From contig JAEZSL010000245.1 of assembly GCA_023443925.1 (NCBI GenBank), positions 1 through 12,253 of the forward strand: a stretch of DNA of 12,253 nucleotides, in the 5' to 3' direction. Made by a program: the position numbers and the translations under genes. This DNA comes from Bacillota bacterium (GTDB lineage Bacteria; Bacillota_A; Clostridia; Lachnospirales; Lachnospiraceae). This document shows, one piece after another, positions 6,332 through 12,253 of the stretch. Below the pieces are notes generated by a model. The model worked only from the letters and a program-made list of their open reading frames with translations. It had not been told where the DNA came from and ran no database searches. Numbering within the stretch: the first letter of the stretch is position 1; each line of letters begins with the position of its first letter.

Positions 6332-8212
6332 ATGAGAGACTATAACGGTATAAAACTGCCGTACTTAATCAGTAACGGCATGATATTACAGCGGGACAGC
6401 CAGGTGAAAATATGGGGTGGTGCAGCACCGTCGCAAAAACTGATGCTTTTGTTTTGCAATAAAGAGTTTACAACTATAACCGGTACGGACGGTAATTGGG
6501 AAATCATAATGGAGGGTTTAAAAGCCGGAGGGCCTTATGACCTGAATATTACCTGCGGGAACAGTCATACAAAAGTCCGGGAGGTAATGATTGGAGATGT
6601 CTGGGTGCTGGGCGGACAGTCCAATATGGAGATGCCCTTTGAGCGGTCCCTGGATTTGTTCGAAGAGGAGCTAAAACAGGCAGAGTATCCCTATATCCGT
6701 AAATTTGCCGTACCGGAAGCATATGACTTTCATGGACCCAGGGAAGAATTGGACGGCGGAGGCTGGATTCCGGTTACACCGGGGACTGTGTCTGACTTCA
6801 GCGCCGCAGGCTATTTTTTTGCAAAAAGGATATATGAAAAATATAAAATACCCATCGGCCTGATTCATACCGCTGTCGGAGGAACACCTGCCCAGGCCTG
6901 GCTCAGTGAAGCGGCATTAGCCGGTTTTCCCCGTTTTCATGACTTGTTATTAAAGTATAAAGAGGACAGTTATGTGCAAAGTAAATTTGAGAAGGATACC
7001 GCCTGTACCGCTGACTGGTACGGCAATCTCAACGGAACAGATCTGGGACTTCAAGCTCATATAACCTGGTATGACACAGAGTTTGATGATTCGGACTGGA
7101 AGGAGATGGATCTCCCGGCCAGCTTTAAAGATACGGAACTGGAGGAATTAAGAGGAGCTGTCTGGTTTAGGAAGGAGTTTTTTATATCCGGGGAAATGAA
7201 ACCCAATCCTGTAAAATTAGTTCTGGGTACTATCATTAACGGTGATAATACTTATATCAACGGTGTTAAAATCGGATCCAATGATTCCTTATTTGCCAGA
7301 CGAAGGTATGAGGTTGTGCAGGGGGTGTTAAAGCCTGGTAGAAACATTCTGGCTGTCCGGGTTATTATGACAAGGCATATGGGAGCTTTCGTAACGGATA
7401 TGCCTTATTTCCTGCAATCAGGTGACAGCCGCATCCCTTTAAGCGGCACCTGGAGATACCGTATCGGAGCGGTAACCGGCCAGCTGGCACCGACGGAAAC
7501 AATCATATTTAAACCGGTGGGAGCTTATAACAGCATGATTTATCCCTTAAGAAAATATGCCCTTAAAGGAGTGCTCTGGTATCAGGGGGAGTCCAATACT
7601 GATTATACGGAGGATTACACGGAATTATTTGAAGCGGTGATAAAAACCTGGAGAAGTACCTGGAACCTGGGTGATTTCCCGTTTCTTTATGTACAATTAG
7701 CCAACTACTGCCCCTGGAGAATGGAACCGGAGATCAGCAAATGGGCTCAGATAAGAGAAGCGCAAAGAAAGGCGTTAAAAATCTCCGGTACCGGAATGGC
7801 CGTTATTTGCGATGCGGGAGAATATAATGATATACATCCCAGGGATAAAAAGACGGTGGGAGACCGGCTGGCTTTCCTTGCCATGAATCTGGTTTACGGC
7901 GAGGATATGGTAAGCAGCGGCCCGCTTTACCAGCATAAGGTAATAGAAGGGAATAAAATCCGTCTATATTTTACCGGGACAGGCAGGGGCCTGAAGGTAA
8001 AAGGTGAACGGTTAGAAACTTTTGCCGTCAGTGTTGGAGACGGGGTATTTGCAGATGCCGACGCATTTCTGGACGGTAATACCGTAGTTGTATCAAGTGA
8101 TGCAATCAAAACCCCGGCTGAGGTTCGCTATGCCTGGTCGGATAATCCGGAGGCAGCCAATCTCTTTAACGAAGAAGGATTTCCGGCTTCTCCATTTACA
8201 ACGGAAAGATAA
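6332..8212 (+). CDS. SGNH carbohydrate esterase, sialate O-acetylesterase / CE20-like
   Basis: This 626-residue enzyme of the sialate O-acetylesterase (SASA, PF03629) type would remove O-acetyl groups from sugars. No signal peptide is present, so it is probably cytoplasmic. An N-terminal beta domain (residues about 1-85) starts LPYLISNGMILQRD, typical of these proteins. SGNH blocks are clear: GGQSNMEMP with nucleophile Ser97, HTAVGGTPAQAW with Gly183/184, YQGESN (417-422) and NDIHP with Asp500 and His502. Residues about 220-390 interrupt the catalytic domain and look like an inserted galactose-binding/jelly-roll sandwich (ITWYDTEFDDSDWKEMDLP, GAVWFRKEF, TYINGVKIG). Such an insertion is known in CE20 acetyl-xylan esterases and related SASA proteins. 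ATG 6332 follows AAGGGAG (6317-6323) by 8 nt. Despite the usual database name, sialic acid genes are absent here, so plant-polysaccharide acetyl groups are the likelier target. The family is secure; the substrate is inferred. Confidence 0.87.
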   Translation: MRDYNGIKLPYLISNGMILQRDSQVKIWGGAAPSQKLMLLFCNKEFTTITGTDGNWEIIMEGLKAGGPYDLNITCGNSHTKVREVMIGDVWVLGGQSNMEMPFERSLDLFEEELKQAEYPYIRKFAVPEAYDFHGPREELDGGGWIPVTPGTVSDFSAAGYFFAKRIYEKYKIPIGLIHTAVGGTPAQAWLSEAALAGFPRFHDLLLKYKEDSYVQSKFEKDTACTADWYGNLNGTDLGLQAHITWYDTEFDDSDWKEMDLPASFKDTELEELRGAVWFRKEFFISGEMKPNPVKLVLGTIINGDNTYINGVKIGSNDSLFARRRYEVVQGVLKPGRNILAVRVIMTRHMGAFVTDMPYFLQSGDSRIPLSGTWRYRIGAVTGQLAPTETIIFKPVGAYNSMIYPLRKYALKGVLWYQGESNTDYTEDYTELFEAVIKTWRSTWNLGDFPFLYVQLANYCPWRMEPEISKWAQIREAQRKALKISGTGMAVICDAGEYNDIHPRDKKTVGDRLAFLAMNLVYGEDMVSSGPLYQHKVIEGNKIRLYFTGTGRGLKVKGERLETFAVSVGDGVFADADAFLDGNTVVVSSDAIKTPAEVRYAWSDNPEAANLFNEEGFPASPFTTER

Positions 8213-8391
8213 TGTGCGGTCATTCATAAGCAGCCAAAGGGCACTGTTTAACAAAAGACACAAGAGGTAACACATGAGTCAGTAATTAAGAATGAAAATT
8301 TTTATAAGCGTGTGTGTAAGACGACAAAATATCTTAATCTATATTGTACAAAATAGCATAAATTTACTGTCTGGTTTTGTTAATTATTTGT

Positions 8392-8448
8392 AGTTTTTAT
8401 ATGGAAATAACAGGTGTGCATCCTGGTTTTATGTAAAATATAAAAACT
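8392..8448 (+). repeat. 11-bp perfect inverted repeat with inner hairpin
   Basis: AGTTTTTATAT (8392-8402) is the exact reverse complement of ATATAAAAACT (8438-8448). The 35-nt interior includes AACAGG...CCTGGTT, which can form a smaller imperfect stem. It lies about 70 nt upstream of the importer -35. No T-run follows, so it is not an obvious terminator. It could be a protein-binding cruciform or part of the upstream transcript's 3' end. Confidence 0.65.
8400..8410 (+). promoter_or_regulatory. Distal TATGGAAATAA box, putative regulator site
   Basis: This 11-mer is identical to 8495-8505, located 95 nt downstream. It overlaps the left arm of the 8392-8448 inverted repeat. It corresponds to the distal box before the glycosidase promoter (3650-3659). 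Confidence 0.4.
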
Positions 8449-8491
8449 CTAAGTAGTAAATATAGTTATAAAAATAGATATATTCAAAATT

Positions 8492-8505
8492 TTTTATGGA
8501 AATAA
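8492..8505 (+). promoter_or_regulatory. Proximal TTTTATGGAAATAA box upstream of -35
   Basis: TTTTATGGAAAT here is identical to 3712-3723 and has the same 12-nt distance to TTGAC of the -35 element. Identity plus identical spacing at two promoters in the same locus points to a shared activator or repressor site, not random AT-richness. Confidence 0.55.
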
Positions 8506-8515
8506 TCCTTTTATA

Positions 8516-8544
8516 TTGACTGTAAAAAGGTTTGGTTGTATTGT
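8516..8544 (+). promoter_or_regulatory. Promoter of the sugar-importer operon
   Basis: TTGACT (8516-8521), a 17-nt spacer and TATTGT (8539-8544) form a sigma-A-like promoter with a strong -35 and weak -10, as expected for an activator-dependent promoter. The predicted start is near 8551, giving a leader of about 37 nt. Confidence 0.65.
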
Positions 8545-8549
8545 GTTAC

Positions 8550-8561
8550 TGTAATATTACA
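8550..8561. promoter_or_regulatory. 12-bp palindrome over the predicted transcription start
   Basis: TGTAATATTACA is a perfect 12-bp palindrome located at about the predicted +1. Its position would suit a repressor operator. No regulator is known from the window, and short AT-rich palindromes also arise by chance. Confidence 0.4.
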
Positions 8562-8587
8562 TAAAAATTATCGAGGAGGCATTTTTT

Positions 8588-9934
8588 ATGAAACTTAAAA
8601 GAGTATTGGCTTTATTTTTGGCTATTTTGATGACAGCATCATTAGCAGCCTGTAAAGGAAAAGACACAAAAACTGATACCGGTGCAAACACAGAACAGAC
8701 AGGCAGCGAAGACACCACAGCTTCCGAGACGCCATCGGACGGCGAGCAGGTAGTTTTGCGTATGGGCTGGTGGGGTTCCCAGGCACGTCATGACAAAACG
8801 ATTCAGGTAATCGAAATGTATGAAAAGGAAAATCCTAATGTAAAAATCGAGTATGAATTCTACGATTATGACGGATATTTTACAAAACTTAATACACTGG
8901 TGGCTTCTGACAAAGTATGGGATATGTTCCAGCTGGGCGGCAATTTTCCGGCCTACTTAAGTAAAATTGTGACGGTAGATGATTATATCTCCTCCGGTGT
9001 TATCGATACTTCAAAGACTACCGATGCTTTTTTAAAAACCACCCAGTATGAAGGAAAACAGATCGGTATTTCCAATGGTGTTAATACTTACGGTATTGCT
9101 TATGATCCCGCACTGTTTGGTGAAGCCGGTGTAGCAGAACCTACCGAGAACTGGACCTGGGAGGAATATGCAGCTGCATGTAATACCATTCATGAAAAAT
9201 TGGGTATTTTCGGTAGTTCAAAATTTGACGATTTTGCTGCCGGCTGCGGTTCCGGTATACCTCAGGCAGATATTAAATTTAATTTCTATGCGACCACCAA
9301 TGACGGACTTGGTTTTGATGATTACAACTTATTAACGGATTATATCCAGATGAGAGCAGATCTTACCGCCTCCGGCGCATATCCGGATCCGGGTGCCCTT
9401 GCAGAAATCAAGGATATTGAAGGCGATTATCTGGTAACCGGAGAAGCAGCCATGACCTGGGTAGCCAGCAACCAGTTTATCGCTCTTGCCCAGGCAGCAG
9501 GAAGAGAATTAAAATTAGCTCCTATTCCCAGAAAAACTGCCGACGGCCCTGCCGGCGCTGCAATCCAGTCCTCCCAGATGTTCTGCATCTCCCAGGATTC
9601 CCCCTATCCGGAAGAAGCAGCCAAATTCTTAAATTACTTCTGGACCAGTGAAGAAGCCAATAAGATTTTAGCCGGTGAACGCGGCATGTCTATCTTCTCT
9701 AATGTAACCGATGCACTGGCTCCGGATTTAACAGCAGAACAGGTAGCAGCCAATGAGTTCGTTAATCTGGTAGGCAGCTTTGAAGTAGGAGAAACCAATC
9801 CGGTTAGTCCCGAACCTTATCAGGCCATCACCGATTACTATAACTTAACCATCCAAAAGGTAATATATGGTGAACTTACACCGGATGAAGGTGCGAAAGG
9901 TTTTTATGATTTTGCCTCTTCCCAATTTAAATAA
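8588..9934 (+). CDS. CUT1-type sugar ABC transporter substrate-binding lipoprotein
   Basis: This 448-residue extracellular solute-binding protein family 1 (SBP_bac_1) lipoprotein would capture an oligosaccharide for the adjacent permeases. The lipoprotein signal is MKLKR, a hydrophobic stretch and lipobox LAAC with Cys22, followed by a Thr/Ser/Asp/Glu-rich linker to about residue 55. The mature domain has the usual features: VVLRMGWWG opening strand, MYEKENPNVKIEYE, ASDKVWDMFQLGG, and a tryptophan- and aromatic-rich cleft region (ENWTWEEYAAAC, MTWVASNQF). ATG 8588 lies 8 nt after AGGAGG (8574-8579). The gene is first in the operon, followed by an intercistronic hairpin and two permeases. The sugar cannot be read from the sequence; the downstream GH43 and upstream esterase suggest a hemicellulose oligosaccharide such as acetylated xylo-oligosaccharide. 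Confidence 0.92.
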   Translation: MKLKRVLALFLAILMTASLAACKGKDTKTDTGANTEQTGSEDTTASETPSDGEQVVLRMGWWGSQARHDKTIQVIEMYEKENPNVKIEYEFYDYDGYFTKLNTLVASDKVWDMFQLGGNFPAYLSKIVTVDDYISSGVIDTSKTTDAFLKTTQYEGKQIGISNGVNTYGIAYDPALFGEAGVAEPTENWTWEEYAAACNTIHEKLGIFGSSKFDDFAAGCGSGIPQADIKFNFYATTNDGLGFDDYNLLTDYIQMRADLTASGAYPDPGALAEIKDIEGDYLVTGEAAMTWVASNQFIALAQAAGRELKLAPIPRKTADGPAGAAIQSSQMFCISQDSPYPEEAAKFLNYFWTSEEANKILAGERGMSIFSNVTDALAPDLTAEQVAANEFVNLVGSFEVGETNPVSPEPYQAITDYYNLTIQKVIYGELTPDEGAKGFYDFASSQFK

Positions 9935-9961
9935 AGTTATATAACCCACGTAATAACTGTT

Positions 9962-10009
9962 AATTAGAACTCTTTACTATGACATGAATAGTGTAAGAGT
10001 TCTAATTAG
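9962..10009 (+). repeat. Strong intercistronic hairpin between binding protein and permease
   Basis: Fourteen perfect base pairs (9962-9975 with 9996-10009) continue, after one bulged T at 9995, into a G-U pair and five more pairs (9977-9981 with 9989-9993), closing a 7-nt loop GACATGA. No T-run follows (GCTAAAGCGG), so it should not terminate efficiently by itself. In comparable sugar operons such structures protect the upstream mRNA 3' end and raise binding protein over permease levels; that role is inferred here. Confidence 0.85.
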
Positions 10010-10074
10010 CTAAAGCGGCGGCAGTTTAAGCCAATAGAATGGTATTTTTTCAATGGACATAAGGAGGCTCCTAA

Positions 10075-10983
10075 ATGAAAAGAAATGATAAGAGCGCAGT
10101 CAGAAAGTTTATTTACAAAGAAACTACGGTAGGGTATGTATTCGCTTTGCCGTTTATCATAGGCTTCTTAGGATTTACGCTCATTCCGATTTTATCTTCT
10201 TTGTATTACTCTTTCACTGATTATAATTTAATAAAAAAAGAATCCTGGATTGGCATTGATAATTATATAAAGCTGTTTCAGGACGACAGATTCTGGATGT
10301 CTCTAAAAGTAACGATGAAATATGTTTTAATTTCGGTTCCTTCCAAGCTGTGTTTTGCTTTATTAATTGCTATGTTATTAACCCGCAAAACAAAACTGAC
10401 CGGTTTTTACAGGTCCTTATTTTATGTTCCTTCCTTAATCGGCGGCAGCATTGCAGTTGCGCTGGTCTGGAAGGAGTTATTTTCACGAAACGGTCTTATC
10501 AATCAAGCACTTGGTATACTAAGCATAAAGCCGGTATCCTGGTTCGGTGATCAGAGAATGGCTATGATTCCTTTAATTCTTATGACTGTCTGGCAGTTTG
10601 GTTCCAGTATGATTATATTTGCTGCGGGACTAAAAGAAATCCCGGTTACTTATTATGAAGCAGCTAAAATTGACGGTGCCAACCGCTTAAGGGCCTTTTT
10701 GCATATTACGGTGCCCGGACTGTCACCGGTTATCCTCTATAATCTGATTATGCAGACGATATCTGCTTTTATGTCCTTTACACAGGCCTTTGTTATAACA
10801 AAAGGCGGCCCCAATGATGCAACAAATTTCTATGCTTTATACATGTATGACCATGCCTTTAAATATTATGACATGGGCTACGCCAGTGCAATGTCCTGGG
10901 TTATGCTAATTATCATGAGTGTGATTACCCTGATCATCTTCAAGACTTCAAAACGCTGGGTATTCACTGAAGCAGGAAATTAA
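10075..10983 (+). CDS. CUT1 sugar ABC transporter permease, MalF/UgpA-type
   Basis: This inner-membrane permease (302 residues) is of the BPD_transp_1 type. After a basic cytoplasmic start it has six predicted membrane segments, with the first at about residues 20-45. The EAA loop that contacts the ATPase is clear: YYEAAKIDGANRLRAFLHITVPGLSP with Glu195, Asp200 and Gly201. It ends with the usual GGPNDAT and YDMGYASAMSW segments of MalF/UgpA-like sugar permeases. ATG 10075 lies 7 nt after AAGGAGG (10061-10067). The Shine-Dalgarno sits in the palindrome AGGAGGCTCCT (10062-10072), which could fold on itself. It follows the binding-protein gene by 140 nt containing a strong hairpin and precedes the partner permease by 12 nt. 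No ATPase gene accompanies them in the window. Confidence 0.93.
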   Translation: MKRNDKSAVRKFIYKETTVGYVFALPFIIGFLGFTLIPILSSLYYSFTDYNLIKKESWIGIDNYIKLFQDDRFWMSLKVTMKYVLISVPSKLCFALLIAMLLTRKTKLTGFYRSLFYVPSLIGGSIAVALVWKELFSRNGLINQALGILSIKPVSWFGDQRMAMIPLILMTVWQFGSSMIIFAAGLKEIPVTYYEAAKIDGANRLRAFLHITVPGLSPVILYNLIMQTISAFMSFTQAFVITKGGPNDATNFYALYMYDHAFKYYDMGYASAMSWVMLIIMSVITLIIFKTSKRWVFTEAGN

Positions 10984-10995
10984 GGAGGAGCTGCA

Positions 10996-11844
10996 ATGAA
11001 TTTGAAAACTAAGAAAATTTTAAATAAAAATCTATATCACCTGTTTGTTCTGCTGGCGGGATTTGTTATGATTTATCCGGTTTTGTGGATGATCAGCGGT
11101 TCGCTTAAGAATAATACGGAGATACTCAACGGTTCTCTAAATCTAATCCCCCCGGCCTGGAGATGGGATAATTTTGTCAGAGGCTTTAAGGGGTTTGGAG
11201 GAACCAGCTTTCGTACCTTTTTTACCAACTCCTTTATCATAGCAGGTATTGCAACGGCAGCCACCGTATTCAGTTCCGCCTGTATTGCCTATTCCTTTTC
11301 AAGACTGAAGTACAGAGGAAGAAAACTGCTCTTTACCCTTATGATTATGACTTTACTATTGCCGGGGCAGGTGCTTTTAATTCCCCAGTATGTTATGTAT
11401 AACGAGATGGGGCTGGTGCCGTCCATTATTCCTCTGGTCCTTCCCCACTTTTTAGGTCAGGCTTTCTTTATCTATCAGATGATGCAGTTTATGGCGGGTA
11501 TTCCCAGGGAATTAGACGAAGCGGCCTTTGTAGACGGCTGCAGTAAATACGGAATTTTTACCTATGTGGTTATGCCCCTGTTAAAACCGGCAATTATCAC
11601 TACAGTTATAATCCAGTTCTACTGGAAATGGGATGATTTCCAGGGACCTTTGGTATATTTAAGCCAGCCCAAATCCTATACCGTATCTATCGCTTTAAAG
11701 CTTTTTGCAGATTCTTCTTCAAGAACGGATTACGGGGCCATGTTTGCTATGTCCACTTTATCCTTAATCCCGGTATTTTTAATCTTCCTGTTCTTTAACC
11801 GGTATCTTACAGAAGGGATCAGCACCAGCGGGCTGAAGGGGTGA
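10996..11844 (+). CDS. CUT1 sugar ABC transporter permease, MalG/UgpE-type
   Basis: This second permease (282 residues) would form the heterodimeric channel with the preceding MalF-like protein. It has six predicted membrane segments and the family pattern: N-terminal YPVLWMISGSLK, NSFIIAG, LLPGQVLLIPQYVMYNEMGL, and the EAA loop IPRELDEAAFVDGCSKYGIF with Glu175, Asp180 and Gly181. Gly181-Cys182 replaces the more common Gly-Ala, a conservative change. The Shine-Dalgarno AAGGAGG (10982-10988) overlaps the TAA of the upstream gene and lies 7 nt before ATG, so the two permeases are probably translated in step. The next gene starts 5 nt after its stop. Confidence 0.93.
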   Translation: MNLKTKKILNKNLYHLFVLLAGFVMIYPVLWMISGSLKNNTEILNGSLNLIPPAWRWDNFVRGFKGFGGTSFRTFFTNSFIIAGIATAATVFSSACIAYSFSRLKYRGRKLLFTLMIMTLLLPGQVLLIPQYVMYNEMGLVPSIIPLVLPHFLGQAFFIYQMMQFMAGIPRELDEAAFVDGCSKYGIFTYVVMPLLKPAIITTVIIQFYWKWDDFQGPLVYLSQPKSYTVSIALKLFADSSSRTDYGAMFAMSTLSLIPVFLIFLFFNRYLTEGISTSGLKG

Positions 11845-11849
11845 TAAGT

Positions 11850-12253
11850 ATGATTCAGAATCCTATTTTAAGGGGCTTTTGCCCGGACCCCAGTATAATC
11901 CGGGTCGGAGAAGATTATTATATTGCCACTTCCACCTTTGAATGGTGGCCGGGAGTTAAGTTATTTCATTCCAGGGATTTAAAACACTGGGAGCAGCTAC
12001 CTTCCCCGTTAAACCGGATAAGCCAGCTGGATATGACAGGTGATCCTGCTTCCGGCGGTATCTGGGCACCGTGCCTGAGCTATGATAACGGAATTTTTTA
12101 TTTGGTTTACACCGATGTAAAGACCAAGAAAGGCCGTTATTATAACAACCACAATTTTGTAGTACAGACTTCGGATATTCGGGGAGAATGGTCCGAACCT
12201 CCTTATTTAAACAGAACCGGCTTTGACCCATCCCTGATTCATGACAGAGACGG
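11850..12253 (+). CDS. GH43 beta-xylosidase/alpha-arabinofuranosidase-like enzyme, 5' part only
   Basis: The gene starts at ATG 11850 and runs off the window, so only 134 codons are visible. The translation begins MIQNPILRGFCPDPSIIRVG and continues EDYYIATSTFEWWPGVKLFHSRDLK, the hallmark start of five-bladed beta-propeller GH43 enzymes of the xylosidase branch. Asp13 in CPDPS is the expected general base, WAP (72-74) is conserved, and Asp126 in TGFDPS is the expected pKa-modulating aspartate. The general-acid glutamate should lie beyond the window. There is no signal peptide, so the enzyme is probably cytoplasmic and trims imported oligosaccharides. It starts 5 nt after the permease stop with GAAGGGGTG as a probable ribosome binding site, so it belongs to the importer operon. 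It may be a beta-xylosidase, arabinofuranosidase or both; the sequence here does not decide. Confidence 0.92.
   Translation, partial: MIQNPILRGFCPDPSIIRVGEDYYIATSTFEWWPGVKLFHSRDLKHWEQLPSPLNRISQLDMTGDPASGGIWAPCLSYDNGIFYLVYTDVKTKKGRYYNNHNFVVQTSDIRGEWSEPPYLNRTGFDPSLIHDRD

Larger units (their letters stand above)
8213..8587. other. AT-rich regulatory region before the sugar importer
   Basis: There is no supported gene in this 375-nt stretch. About 8213-8390 holds nothing I recognise, and no intrinsic terminator for the esterase is apparent. The rest contains an 11-bp inverted repeat with a 35-nt interior, two TATGGAAATAA boxes, a promoter, a palindrome over the predicted start, and the ribosome binding site of the binding-protein gene. 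Confidence 0.6.

Noticed and set aside
8088..8270. 60-codon frames on both strands around the esterase 3' end
   Set aside because: They overlap the esterase coding end, have no ribosome binding sites and no recognisable protein features.
11956..12231. 91-codon minus-strand frame opposite the GH43 gene
   Set aside because: The + strand encodes unmistakable GH43 motifs in frame from ATG 11850 to the window end; the antisense frame is a shadow.
1..12253. CRISPR array, mobile element, defence system or biosynthetic cluster
   Set aside because: I saw no regularly spaced repeats, transposase, integrase, defence or biosynthetic genes; all large genes belong to transporter or carbohydrate-enzyme families.

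Overview
The window reads as chromosomal DNA of a low-to-medium GC, Gram-positive anaerobe, most likely a Clostridia/Lachnospiraceae member. This is inferred from strong AGGAGG-type ribosome binding sites, a T-box riboswitch, lipoprotein-anchored ABC binding proteins, AT-rich intergenic regions and a plant-polysaccharide gene set. Every convincing gene is on the + strand. I see no tRNA, rRNA, CRISPR array, insertion sequence or phage gene.

Region 1 (about 24-3531) is a tryptophan-uptake unit. A complete T-box leader carries a UGG (Trp) specifier, a canonical antiterminator and an overlapping intrinsic terminator. After an unusually long spacer of about 350 nt come three genes: a lipoprotein substrate-binding protein, a membrane permease and an ATPase (trpXYZ-type importer). 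A probable terminator follows.

Region 2 (about 3650-8212) starts with a good sigma-A promoter. It reads into a large cytoplasmic (alpha/alpha)6-barrel glycosidase that resembles GH65/GH95 enzymes but that I cannot place in a named family. A 370-nt gap with a strong hairpin follows, then an intracellular SGNH carbohydrate esterase (sialate O-acetylesterase/CE20-like) with an apparent inserted beta-sandwich.

Region 3 (about 8392-12253) has its own promoter and encodes a CUT1 sugar importer: a lipoprotein binding protein, then, after a 20-bp intercistronic hairpin, two permeases. The last gene starts 5 nt downstream and is a GH43 beta-xylosidase/arabinofuranosidase-like enzyme cut by the window end.

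Taken together, regions 2 and 3 look like uptake of an acetylated hemicellulose oligosaccharide (xylan-type is the best guess) followed by cytoplasmic deacetylation and trimming. The most notable non-coding signal is a promoter module shared by the glycosidase gene and the importer operon: TTTTATGGAAAT, exactly 12 nt, TTGAC, one base, GTAA. Each promoter also has an extra upstream TATGGAA(A)TAA copy. This suggests one regulator, not encoded here, controls both units. The window is mostly recognisable families; the undescribed elements are this cis-regulatory module, several hairpins without U-tracts, and the unclassified glycosidase.
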